Shown here: positions 1 through 5,793 of the stretch, one piece after another | How positions within the stretch are numbered: position 1 is the first letter of the stretch | Layout: each line of letters begins with the position of its first letter | Source: an uncultured Clostridia bacterium | GTDB lineage: Bacteria; Bacillota; Clostridia; Oscillospirales; Oscillospiraceae | Reading direction: 5' to 3' | DNA length: 5,793 bases | Assembly: GCA_946187475.1 (NCBI GenBank) | Contig: CAMHRJ010000156.1 | Location: forward strand, 1 to 5,793 | The notes under the pieces: generated by a model | Seen by the model: the letters and a program-made list of their open reading frames with translations, nothing else | What the model was told of the DNA's origin: nothing | Database searches by the model: none | Position numbers and translations under genes: made by a program

Positions 1-1180
1 CCGGGAAGGGATTGTCCTTCTTGATGAGCTTCAGGGCGTCCAGATACCGGCCCTGCCTGGCCAGCTCGATGTAGCCCTGGACAGAGACGTGGGCCGGGCA
101 GGCCGCCTTGCAGGGGGCGGTGCCGGTCTCGGTGACATCGGTGCGGGTCTCGCGGAAGTCCGGGGTGTACTTGTCGCCCAGCCAGAGGAGGGTATTGCGG
201 CTGGTCTCCGCCGGACGCGGGATGGCAGTCTTATCGCCGCAGAGCTTGGAGCCCAGGCGTACGGCGTTCATCTGGCAGTTTTCCACGCACTGGCCGCAGG
301 CGACGCATTTGTCGGCGTCGATCTTGGCGATGTAGTTGGTGCGCACGGCGTCGGGGGCCTGGAAGTAGGAGGCGATGCGCAGGGCGAAGCAGCCGCAGCC
401 GCAGCAGTTGCAGATGGCGGTGGCGTCCTCGTAGCCCGGTGCCACGTTCAGCTCGTGCACCAGGCCGTTGCGCTCGGCACGGGCCAGGATCTCATAGGCC
501 TCTTCCTTATCGATGAGGCGATGCTCGCCCACCTTGGAGAAGTTGATGGCGTTGTCATTGAGATAGATGCACATATCCTCTTCCAGATGGCCGCAGCCCT
601 CTCCCATCAGACGGCGGGAACGGCGGCAGGAGCAGGGGCCCACGGAGATGGCCCAGGCCTCCTCCACGAGGTTCTTCACCTCATCGTAGCTGGCCTTCTT
701 GGTGTTGTTCTCGATGGCCTTCTGCACGGGGATGACGCGCATCATGTTCATGCCCACGTCCATGAAGGGCGCCAGCAGACTGACGCGGCGGCGGGTGTAT
801 TCCTCAAAGCACTCGCCCAGGACGGGATACTTGTCGCACTGCTCCCGGTTGGAGAGGATGCCCTCCATGATGCCGGGGACGTAGATGGGATAGAAATAAT
901 AGGTCACGCCGTCACGGATGCGGGTGCGCACGGCGCCCGTCATACATAGCTTGTCCAGCTGCTCCTGGGTGAAGGCCACGGACTTCTTGGCCCGCTTGGC
1001 CACATCCTCCACGGTGCGGTTGGCCTCCAGACGCAGGTGCATCATGATCGTGCACATGTCGTCATCGATGATCGGCTCCAGAATGCGGTACTCCGGGTCG
1101 TTGTAGGTGATGCCGGTGTAGGTCATGCTCTCCATGGCAATCTTGGTGGCCAGGGCGAGAATGTTGGGTCTGTGTGCCAT
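1..1180 (-). CDS. Iron-sulfur FAD-dependent oxidoreductase, N-terminal 393 residues (3' end off the window)
   Basis: The reading frame is open from the ATG at 1180-1178 to the left edge, 393 complete codons, with AAGGAGG 7 bases before the ATG. Residues 1-115 look like a winged-helix-type segment (about 40-105, ending YYFYPIYVPGIME). Residues 183-204 carry C183, C185, C196 and C204, and 257-264 is a dense run, CNCCGCGC. Residues 292-302 form a 4Fe-4S motif, CVACGQCVENC, followed by Gln rather than the usual Pro. From about 353 (TGTAPCKAACPAHV, then GYIELARQGRYLDALKLIKK and NPFP) the protein enters the cysteine domain that precedes the FAD/NAD(P) domains in GltD, NfnB and PreT-like enzymes. 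Family knowledge predicts a downstream pyridine-nucleotide/FAD module, giving a cytoplasmic NAD(P)H-linked electron-transfer enzyme. That part is not visible and the substrate is unknown. The N-terminal half alone resembles stand-alone clostridial 4Fe-4S proteins, so this looks like a fusion. Confidence 0.85.
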   Translation of the reverse strand, partial: MAHRPNILALATKIAMESMTYTGITYNDPEYRILEPIIDDDMCTIMMHLRLEANRTVEDVAKRAKKSVAFTQEQLDKLCMTGAVRTRIRDGVTYYFYPIYVPGIMEGILSNREQCDKYPVLGECFEEYTRRRVSLLAPFMDVGMNMMRVIPVQKAIENNTKKASYDEVKNLVEEAWAISVGPCSCRRSRRLMGEGCGHLEEDMCIYLNDNAINFSKVGEHRLIDKEEAYEILARAERNGLVHELNVAPGYEDATAICNCCGCGCFALRIASYFQAPDAVRTNYIAKIDADKCVACGQCVENCQMNAVRLGSKLCGDKTAIPRPAETSRNTLLWLGDKYTPDFRETRTDVTETGTAPCKAACPAHVSVQGYIELARQGRYLDALKLIKKDNPFP

Positions 1181-1187
1181 TCAGATT

Positions 1188-1194
1188 CCTCCTT
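1188..1194 (-). promoter_or_regulatory. Ribosome binding site of the iron-sulfur oxidoreductase gene
   Basis: On the minus strand this reads AAGGAGG, a near-perfect anti-Shine-Dalgarno match, 7 bases upstream of the ATG at 1180. It fixes that start codon; no better in-frame start lies upstream. Confidence 0.85.
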
Positions 1195-1214
1195 CGTTTT
1201 GTGGTCTGTATACG

Positions 1215-1225
1215 CTTGTCACAAG
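1215..1225. promoter_or_regulatory. Perfect 11-bp inverted repeat at the leftward promoter, possible operator
   Basis: CTTGT-C-ACAAG is an exact palindrome with a one-base centre. It overlaps the downstream edge of the proposed leftward -10 and the predicted start site near 1217, which is where a repressor would block initiation. Half-sites of five bases are short and could arise by chance in a stretch of this length. No regulator can be named from the sequence. Confidence 0.25.
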
Positions 1226-1252
1226 AATAGCATAGAGTGCGTGGAAATGCAA
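1224..1252 (-). promoter_or_regulatory. Probable extended -10 promoter for the leftward iron-sulfur oxidoreductase gene
   Basis: On the minus strand the -35-like hexamer TTGCAT (1252-1247) is followed after 17 bp by TATTCT (1229-1224), preceded directly by TGC, which forms an extended -10 (TGnTATTCT). The -10 matches consensus at 4 of 6 positions and the -35 at 3 of 6, so the TGn element would carry much of the recognition. Predicted transcription would start near 1217, giving a leader of roughly 37 bases. That is too short for a riboswitch. Weaker alternatives exist nearby (TAATAT near 1275), so the exact site is uncertain. Confidence 0.45.
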
Positions 1253-1321
1253 CGAAAAACCACTCCTATTTTCATATTACCACAAGGCAGTTCCCCAGGG
1301 AAAATACTTTCTGGAAGGAAG

Positions 1322-1343
1322 TTCATCACCCGGCGGTTATGAA
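1322..1343. repeat. Imperfect 22-bp inverted repeat upstream of the rightward promoter, possible operator
   Basis: TTCAT-C-ACC, then CGGC, then GGT-T-ATGAA. Eight of nine positions pair and the single mismatch is C1327 with T1338. It ends 15 bp before the -35 hexamer at 1359, which fits an activator or upstream regulator site better than a terminator, since no T-tract follows. Its role is inference from position only. Confidence 0.3.
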
Positions 1344-1358
1344 AGCGTCTCCCCCGCT

Positions 1359-1387
1359 TTGACATCCGGCCGCCGAGGCCGTATAAT
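1359..1387 (+). promoter_or_regulatory. Perfect-consensus sigma-70/SigA promoter of the two-gene flavoprotein operon
   Basis: TTGACA at 1359-1364 and TATAAT at 1382-1387 are both exact consensus hexamers separated by the optimal 17 bp. Predicted transcription starts around 1394, giving a leader of about 27 bases before the ATG at 1421. Such a site is expected to be recognised well by the housekeeping sigma factor, so the operon could be strongly expressed unless repressed. It stands out because the surrounding DNA is GC-rich. Confidence 0.88.
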
Positions 1388-1407
1388 GGGGAAAACACGA
1401 AACCGAT

Positions 1408-1412
1408 TGGAG
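1408..1412 (+). promoter_or_regulatory. Ribosome binding site that decides the start of the HI0933-family gene
   Basis: TGGAG lies 8 bases before the ATG at 1421 but only 2 bases before the in-frame ATG at 1415. Normal spacing therefore favours 1421, giving a protein that begins MPEIAIIGGG. This is the usual distance from the start to the FAD-binding glycine motif in the family. Confidence 0.7.
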
Positions 1413-1420
1413 CGATGCAC

Positions 1421-2632
1421 ATGCCTGAAATTGCGATCATCGGCGGCGGCGCCGGCGGCATGATGGCGGCCCTGACCGCAGCGGAAACGGCGGAAAACCG
1501 CGTGACCCTCTTCGAGCGGCAGGCCCGGGTGGGCCGCAAGCTTTTGAGCACCGGCAACGGGCGGTGCAACCTGACCAACGAACACTGCGCCTCGGAGCGC
1601 TACCACAGCGAGACGCCGGACTTCTGCGTCCCGGCGCTGGAGGCCTTTGACGCCCAAATGACGCTGGAATGGTTCCACGCCCGGGGTCTGGTCACCGTGA
1701 CGGAGGAAAGCGGCCGGGTCTATCCCCTCTCCAACGCCGCCAACAGCGTGCTGGACGTGCTGCGCCTGAGCATGGAGCAGAAAGCGAACATCGCCGTTAT
1801 CACCGCTTCCCCGGTGACAGCCATCCAGCGCAAGGGACACGGCTTTCTCGTGAAAACCGAAGCAGATTCCTTTCCCGCCGACAAGGTCATCGTGGCCTGT
1901 GGCGGCATGGCGGGCTCCAGGCTGGGCGGCGTGAAGGACGGCTATGCCCTGCTCCAGAGTCTGGGCCACAGCCGCACGGCCCTGCACCCGGCGCTGGTGC
2001 AGCTGACCACGGAGACGGAGTACCCCAAGCGCCTGAAGGGTGTGCGCGCCGACGCGCGGCTGACGCTCTCTGCCCCCCGCAGGACCCTGGCGCGCACCGA
2101 GGGCGAGGTGCAGTTCACGGAAAAGGGCGTCTCCGGCCCGGCGGTGTTCGATCTCTCCCGGGCGGCCTCCGTCAGCGATGAGAAGCTGACGCTGACCCTG
2201 GATTTCCTGCGGGATTACAGCGCAAAGGACGTCTTTTCCATGCTTTGCGCCCGGCGGGAGCGCCTGCCGGATTTGAGCGCAGAGGAACTGCTCACCGGCA
2301 TGCTCCACAATCGGCTGGGCAAGACGGTTCTGCATTATGTAAACCTCGATGCGAAGAAAACCCTCTCTCAGGTGACGGATCCGGAGCTGAAGAACGCAGC
2401 CCGGGCCTGCAAGGGCTTCCAGCTGCCCGTGCGGGGCACGGAGGGCTTCGACTCGGCACAGGTCACGGCCGGCGGCATCCGGTGCGCGGAGTTTGACCCC
2501 GCCACCATGGAGAGCCGTCTGGTACCGGGGCTTTACGCCTGCGGTGAGGTGCTGGACGTGGACGGCGACTGCGGGGGCTTCAACCTCCAGTGGGCCTGGT
2601 CCAGCGGCCATCTGGCCGGGAGGCTTTTATGA
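1421..2632 (+). CDS. HI0933/YhiN-family FAD-binding flavoprotein (aminoacetone oxidase family)
   Basis: The 403-residue protein has the usual length for the HI0933-like family (PF03486, TIGR00275). It opens with a dinucleotide-binding glycine motif, IIGGGAGGM (6-14). The family signature GRKLLSTGNGRCNLTN follows at 38-53, then GRVYPLS (98-104), ACGGMAG (159-165), QFTEKGVSGPAVFDLS (231-246), and a C-terminal FAD-closing segment running from GLYACGEVLDVDGDCGG (370-386) through FNLQWAWSSGHLAG. No frame break or missing motif is seen. A streptococcal member has been described as an aminoacetone oxidase, but most members have no proven substrate, so the reaction here is only a family-level guess. 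It is predicted to be a soluble cytoplasmic flavoprotein, with no signal peptide or membrane segment. It is the first gene of an operon driven by the consensus promoter at 1359-1387, and its stop codon overlaps the start of the next gene. Confidence 0.92.
   Translation: MPEIAIIGGGAGGMMAALTAAETAENRVTLFERQARVGRKLLSTGNGRCNLTNEHCASERYHSETPDFCVPALEAFDAQMTLEWFHARGLVTVTEESGRVYPLSNAANSVLDVLRLSMEQKANIAVITASPVTAIQRKGHGFLVKTEADSFPADKVIVACGGMAGSRLGGVKDGYALLQSLGHSRTALHPALVQLTTETEYPKRLKGVRADARLTLSAPRRTLARTEGEVQFTEKGVSGPAVFDLSRAASVSDEKLTLTLDFLRDYSAKDVFSMLCARRERLPDLSAEELLTGMLHNRLGKTVLHYVNLDAKKTLSQVTDPELKNAARACKGFQLPVRGTEGFDSAQVTAGGIRCAEFDPATMESRLVPGLYACGEVLDVDGDCGGFNLQWAWSSGHLAGRLL
2618..2623 (+). promoter_or_regulatory. 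Ribosome binding site inside the upstream gene, setting the COG2509 start
   Basis: GGGAGG sits 5 bases before the ATG at 2629, within the last codons of the upstream gene. It supports that ATG over the in-frame GTG at 2590, which has no comparable site. Confidence 0.75.
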
Positions 2633-4212
2633 TTGCGGTATCGAATCTGAAGCTCCGGCCCGGCGAGCCGGAGACGAAACTGAAGGCCCTGGCGGCCAAG
2701 GCCCTGCGGATCCCCGAAGGACAGATCCAGTCGCTGGAGCTGCGCAAGAAATCTCTGGACGCGCGGAAAAAAGACGACCTGCACTGGGTCTATTCCGTGG
2801 CGGTCACCATCGACGGGAACGAGGACGCGGTCCTGAAGCACTGCAAGCAGGCCGCGAAAACCAAACCCTATCGCTATGACATTCCCCAAGTCCGGCCGGA
2901 ATCGCGCCCGGTGGTGGTGGGCTTCGGCCCGGCGGGGATGTTCGCGGCGCTGGTGCTGGCAAAGGCGGGTGCGAAGCCCATCGTGCTGGAGCGTGGCCAG
3001 GACGCCGTGACGCGCACAAAACAGGTGGAATCATTTCGCGACGGCGGGAAGTTCGACCCGGAAAACAACGTCCAGTTCGGCGAGGGCGGCGCCGGCACCT
3101 TCTCCGACGGGAAGCTGGCCACCGGCACCCACGACAGCCGCATCCGCTGGGTGCTGGAGCAGTTCGCGGAGCACGGGGCGCCGGAGCACATCCTCTGGGA
3201 CGCGAAGCCCCACATCGGCACGGACGTGCTGGTGGACGTGGTGCAGCGCATCCGGGAGACCGTCATCTCTCTGGGCGGCGAGGTGCGGTTCGGCCACCGG
3301 CTCATCGGGCTGGAACAGACAGGAAACGCCCTCTCCGCCCTGCGGGTGCAGGGCCCGGAGGGAGTCTATACCCTCCCCGCCGACCGGGCGATCCTCTGCA
3401 TCGGTCACAGCGCCAGAGACACTTTCGAGATGCTGCACGCAGCGCAGCTTCCCATGGACGCCAAAGCCTTTTCCATGGGTGTGCGCATCGAGCAGCGGCA
3501 GGCAGACGTGGATCTGGCCCAGTATGGCCGGACGCGGGGTGATGATCTCCCCCCGGCGGATTACAGTCTGCATGTCAAACTGCCGGACGGCGGAAGCGCC
3601 TACACCTTCTGCATGTGTCCCGGCGGCGAGGTCTTTGCTGCGGCGTCGGAGCCCGGCGGTGTGGTCACCAACGGCATGAGCCGCTCCAAACGGGACGGAG
3701 AAAACGCCAACGCCGCCCTGCTGGTCACCCTGCAGCCGGAGGATTTTCCCGATCAGAGCTCCCCGCTGGGCGGCATGTACTGGCAGCGGGAGATTGAGCA
3801 GCGGGCCTTTCAAATGGGCGGCAGGAACTACCGCGCCCCGGCCCAGCTGGTGGGGGATTTTCTCGCCCATACGCCCAGCACCGGCCCGAGAACCGTTGCG
3901 CCCACCTATCGGCCCGGCGTAAGGTGGTGCGAGCTCCACAATCTGCTGCCGGAGCGGATCACCGGCGTGCTGGAGCAGGCGCTCCCGGCCCTGGGCCGGA
4001 AGCTCCGGGGCTTCGATGGGCCCGACAACGTGCTCACCGCGCCGGAGACCCGTTCCTCCTCCCCGGTGCGCATCCGGCGGGACGAGGATCTCTGCTCCCC
4101 GGCGCTGACAGGCTTCTACCCCTGCGGCGAGGGCGCCGGCTACGCCGGCGGCATCACCAGCGCGGCGGTGGACGGCATGCGTTGCGCCGAGGCGGTTTTG
4201 AAATCCTACTAA
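2629..4212 (+). CDS. COG2509-type FAD-dependent dehydrogenase
   Basis: This 527-residue protein matches the uncharacterised FAD-dependent dehydrogenase group COG2509. An N-terminal small domain (about 1-88) contains the conserved KSLDARKK (41-48). The Rossmann FAD motif is VVVGFGPAGM (95-104), followed by the ribose-binding acid at E121 (VLERG). The stretch NVQFGEGGAGTFSDGKL (147-163) is a strong family hallmark, as is CPGGEVFAAASEPGG with VVTNGMS (330-351) and NANAALLV (359-366). The C-terminal FAD closure is FYPCGEGAGYAGGITSAAVDG (497-517 region). The whole protein appears intact and soluble. Its start overlaps the previous stop as ATGA, which implies translational coupling and balanced synthesis of the two flavoproteins. 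The physiological substrate and electron acceptor of COG2509 proteins are not established, so I assign none. A terminator follows 10 bases after the stop. Confidence 0.92.
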   Translation: MIAVSNLKLRPGEPETKLKALAAKALRIPEGQIQSLELRKKSLDARKKDDLHWVYSVAVTIDGNEDAVLKHCKQAAKTKPYRYDIPQVRPESRPVVVGFGPAGMFAALVLAKAGAKPIVLERGQDAVTRTKQVESFRDGGKFDPENNVQFGEGGAGTFSDGKLATGTHDSRIRWVLEQFAEHGAPEHILWDAKPHIGTDVLVDVVQRIRETVISLGGEVRFGHRLIGLEQTGNALSALRVQGPEGVYTLPADRAILCIGHSARDTFEMLHAAQLPMDAKAFSMGVRIEQRQADVDLAQYGRTRGDDLPPADYSLHVKLPDGGSAYTFCMCPGGEVFAAASEPGGVVTNGMSRSKRDGENANAALLVTLQPEDFPDQSSPLGGMYWQREIEQRAFQMGGRNYRAPAQLVGDFLAHTPSTGPRTVAPTYRPGVRWCELHNLLPERITGVLEQALPALGRKLRGFDGPDNVLTAPETRSSSPVRIRRDEDLCSPALTGFYPCGEGAGYAGGITSAAVDGMRCAEAVLKSY

Positions 4213-4222
4213 ATGAACAATA

Positions 4223-4255
4223 CCCCGTGCATCTTTGGATGCACGGGGCATTTTT
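4223..4255 (+). terminator. Strong intrinsic terminator between convergent genes, probably bidirectional
   Basis: CCCCGTGCAT (4223-4232), a 6-base loop, and ATGCACGGGG (4239-4248) form a perfect 10-bp GC-rich stem, followed by CA and TTTTT (4251-4255) on the plus strand. It ends the two-gene flavoprotein operon 10 bases after its stop codon. On the minus strand the same stem is followed by TATTGTT, a weaker T-tract, so it may also end the leftward M3 peptidase transcript, for which no other terminator is seen. Confidence 0.92.
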
Positions 4256-5793
4256 ATTGCAGCAATTGACTTTGCATCAGGTCTGCGATGGCAGAAATCT
4301 GCTCCGTGGAGAGCGGGTCCCGGAGACCGTGGTGCTCCATGAGACCGGTGAAGCTGTCGTTGTCGGCGTCCTCAAGGATTTGCTGGTACAGCTTCAGGCC
4401 GGCGCCCTCCTGTTTCAGCTCCTGCTCATAGAACTGGATGGCGGCGCTGTCGCTGGTGAGATAACTAAGGATGTAGAAGGGCGCTTCGAAGAAGTGGGAG
4501 ATGGTGACCCAGCTCATGGCGTCCACGATCTCGCCGTAGCCGCTCTCGTCGCCGAAGTCCCGGACGGTCCGGAGGGCGATGGTGTTCACATTCTCCAGGG
4601 TCAGCTCGTCATCCGGCAGGGCGTAGACCTGCTCCTCAAAGGCGTTGAAGCTTCCCTGCTCCACATAGAGCTGCAGCACGTCCGCCAGCTTCCAGTCCGT
4701 GAGCACGTCCCGCAGGGCGTTGTCCGGGAGATAACACAGGGAGAGATATTCCATGCCCTGGGACAGGGTCTCACTGACGTCGGTGCTGTGGTAGGCGCCG
4801 TAGTGGACGAAGTCGTCGGTATAGTGCCCGAACTCGTGGGCGATGGTGAGCACGTCCTCGGCGTAGCCTTCACTGTCGGTGAAGAGATAGGGCGCCTCCC
4901 AGTCCGTGAGATAGATCTCGTAGGAGTCCGGGGATTTCAGGCTGGATTTTGACACGTCAAAGAGGTCATAGGTCTTCATGAACTCCATGGCGTCGGCAAA
5001 GTCGCCGCCCAGGGCCTTGGCAAGAGCTTCCACCGCCTGGAGCGAGACGTCCGTGTCCTGCTCGCCCGGGGCGTTGTAGGCTTTGCGCAAAACGCCGGAA
5101 TCATGGGCCCGGGTAAAGAGCGGGACCAGCGTCTGGCGGATGGCGGCGGTGTAGGCGGCCACCTCTGACAGGTCATAATCATAGCCGTTTTCGTCGTAGG
5201 CCATCTGCTGATAGCTGTCGTAGCCCAGCGCGTCCGCCATGGCCTCCCGGGTGCGGACCAGATCGACGTAGATCGCACCAAGCTCCGGGTTCACGGCGGC
5301 GTAGTAACGCTCGTAGGCCTCCGTATCCGAGACGCCCAGAGTGCCGGCATCCATGGCGTTGGTGAGGGCATCCATGGTGTAGGCCGTACCGTCGATGGTG
5401 ACGCTGGCGCTGTTCATGGCGTTGAAGTACTTGGTCACCAGCTCGTTTTCCCGGCGGCGGAGAGCGGTGAGCTCCTGGGAGATCACGTAGTCCTCGCCGT
5501 AGGCGTCCAGATAACCTGCGCCGAAGTACTGCTGCTCCAGCACATCTTTGGCGTTCGATGCGGCGCAGTCTGACATCAGCTCCTCCAGGGCAGCATACAG
5601 GGTCACATCCGCGTCGGCGCACCAGCCGTATTCCCCGGCGTAGTAGTCGTTGGTCACGTCCAGATCGGAGCGGATCATGGCCAGGGTCTCCATGGTCTCC
5701 AGATGGTCATAATCGTCAAAGCAGACGTCCAGAGCCGCGGTGGCTGCCTTCAGCAGCTTGCTTCGGGTGAAGAGGCCGGCATCCGCCAGAGCA
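4254..5793 (-). CDS. M3-family zinc oligoendopeptidase (PepF-like), N-terminus off the window
   Basis: The frame is open from the right edge to the TAA at 4256-4254, 512 complete residues. The first in-frame ATG, at 5693, is internal: the 33 codons upstream are open and protein-like (ALADAGLFTRSKLLKAAT), and the only purine-rich site sits too close to that ATG. The catalytic zinc motif is HEFGH (visible residues 319-323, DNA 4824-4838) in TIAHEFGHYTDDF, with the likely third ligand E341 in SETLSQGMEYL, 18 residues after the second His. The late segment ISHFFEAPFYILSY (431-444) carries the His and Tyr residues typical of M3 active sites. The family cleaves short peptides. The protein is rich in Asp, Glu and Tyr, which could fit an extracytoplasmic enzyme, but the signal-peptide region lies outside the window, so its location is undecided. 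It is convergent with the flavoprotein operon and shares its terminator. Confidence 0.9.
   Translation of the reverse strand, partial: ALADAGLFTRSKLLKAATAALDVCFDDYDHLETMETLAMIRSDLDVTNDYYAGEYGWCADADVTLYAALEELMSDCAASNAKDVLEQQYFGAGYLDAYGEDYVISQELTALRRRENELVTKYFNAMNSASVTIDGTAYTMDALTNAMDAGTLGVSDTEAYERYYAAVNPELGAIYVDLVRTREAMADALGYDSYQQMAYDENGYDYDLSEVAAYTAAIRQTLVPLFTRAHDSGVLRKAYNAPGEQDTDVSLQAVEALAKALGGDFADAMEFMKTYDLFDVSKSSLKSPDSYEIYLTDWEAPYLFTDSEGYAEDVLTIAHEFGHYTDDFVHYGAYHSTDVSETLSQGMEYLSLCYLPDNALRDVLTDWKLADVLQLYVEQGSFNAFEEQVYALPDDELTLENVNTIALRTVRDFGDESGYGEIVDAMSWVTISHFFEAPFYILSYLTSDSAAIQFYEQELKQEGAGLKLYQQILEDADNDSFTGLMEHHGLRDPLSTEQISAIADLMQSQLLQ

Noticed and set aside
89..949. Long plus-strand ORF antisense to the iron-sulfur oxidoreductase
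   Set aside because: The product is a low-complexity Gly/Ala/Val/His-rich translation typical of the complement of a GC-rich gene, whereas the minus strand shows clear iron-sulfur motifs and a good ribosome site.
1291..1302. Short inverted repeat TTCCC-CA-GGGAA in the intergenic region
   Set aside because: Five-base arms, no T-tract and no clear placement relative to either promoter; likely to be chance.
1415..1417. Upstream in-frame ATG as start of the HI0933-family gene
   Set aside because: Only 2 bases separate it from the GGAG site; the ATG at 1421 has normal 8-base spacing and leads directly into the FAD motif.
1181..1420. Possible riboswitch, small RNA or small gene in the divergent intergenic region
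   Set aside because: Predicted leaders are only about 27 and 37 bases, with no terminator-like hairpin and no short ORF with a ribosome site.
1219..1578. Minus-strand ORF crossing the divergent intergenic region
   Set aside because: It overlaps the consensus promoter and the conserved N-terminus of the HI0933-family gene, and has no ribosome site or domain support.
2590..2592. GTG at 2590 as start of the COG2509 gene
   Set aside because: It would give 13 extra residues with no family similarity and no ribosome site; the ATG at 2629 has GGGAGG at 5 bases and the classic ATGA overlap.
1337..2611. 424-codon minus-strand ORF covering the HI0933-family gene
   Set aside because: It is a shadow frame in GC-rich DNA with Ala/Gly/His-rich composition and no recognisable domain, while the plus strand carries every family motif.
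3031..4251. 406-codon minus-strand ORF covering the COG2509 gene
   Set aside because: It has no recognisable motif, would begin inside the terminator hairpin region, and lies opposite a fully recognisable gene.
3924..4952. 342-codon plus-strand ORF running from the COG2509 gene into the peptidase
   Set aside because: It reads through the strong terminator and is out of frame with, or antisense to, two well-supported genes.
5691..5693. ATG at 5693 as the true start of the M3 peptidase
   Set aside because: The frame stays open and protein-like to the window edge, and the GGAG there lies only 3 bases before the ATG. The gene is better read as truncated by the window.

Overview
The window is GC-rich bacterial chromosome sequence carrying four protein-coding genes and one divergent intergenic region. 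The strong AGGAGG-type ribosome sites, the high GC content and the gene families (a clostridial iron-sulfur flavoprotein, an HI0933-type flavoprotein, a COG2509 flavoprotein and an M3 metallopeptidase) suggest a high-GC anaerobic Firmicute, most likely a gut Oscillospiraceae-like clostridium. That placement is inference from family content and base composition; there is no rRNA or other phylogenetic marker here.

Layout. From 1180 down to the left edge (minus strand) lies the first 393 residues of a large iron-sulfur flavoprotein: a winged-helix-like N-terminus, a cysteine-rich region, one ferredoxin-type 4Fe-4S motif, and the start of a GltD/NfnB-like cysteine domain cut by the window edge. 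The region 1181-1420 is a divergent promoter region. It holds a perfect-consensus sigma-70-type promoter (TTGACA, 17 bp, TATAAT) firing rightwards, a plausible extended -10 promoter firing leftwards, and two small inverted repeats placed like operators.

The rightward promoter drives a compact two-gene operon that lies wholly inside the window: an HI0933/aminoacetone-oxidase-family flavoprotein (1421-2632), then a COG2509 FAD-dependent dehydrogenase (2629-4212) joined to it by an ATGA overlap. The operon ends at a strong hairpin terminator (4223-4255). A convergent minus-strand M3-family zinc oligopeptidase (4254 to the right edge, N-terminus missing) ends in the T-tract of that same hairpin, which therefore probably serves both genes.

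Three of the four genes encode flavin and/or iron-sulfur redox proteins, so the left two thirds reads as a redox-metabolism neighbourhood whose substrates cannot be named from sequence. I see no mobile element, CRISPR array, tRNA, rRNA or riboswitch. Nothing clearly qualifies as a new defence or mobile system. The points most worth a second look are the fused architecture of the leftmost gene, the translationally coupled pair of poorly characterised flavoproteins, and the regulatory DNA between the divergent genes.
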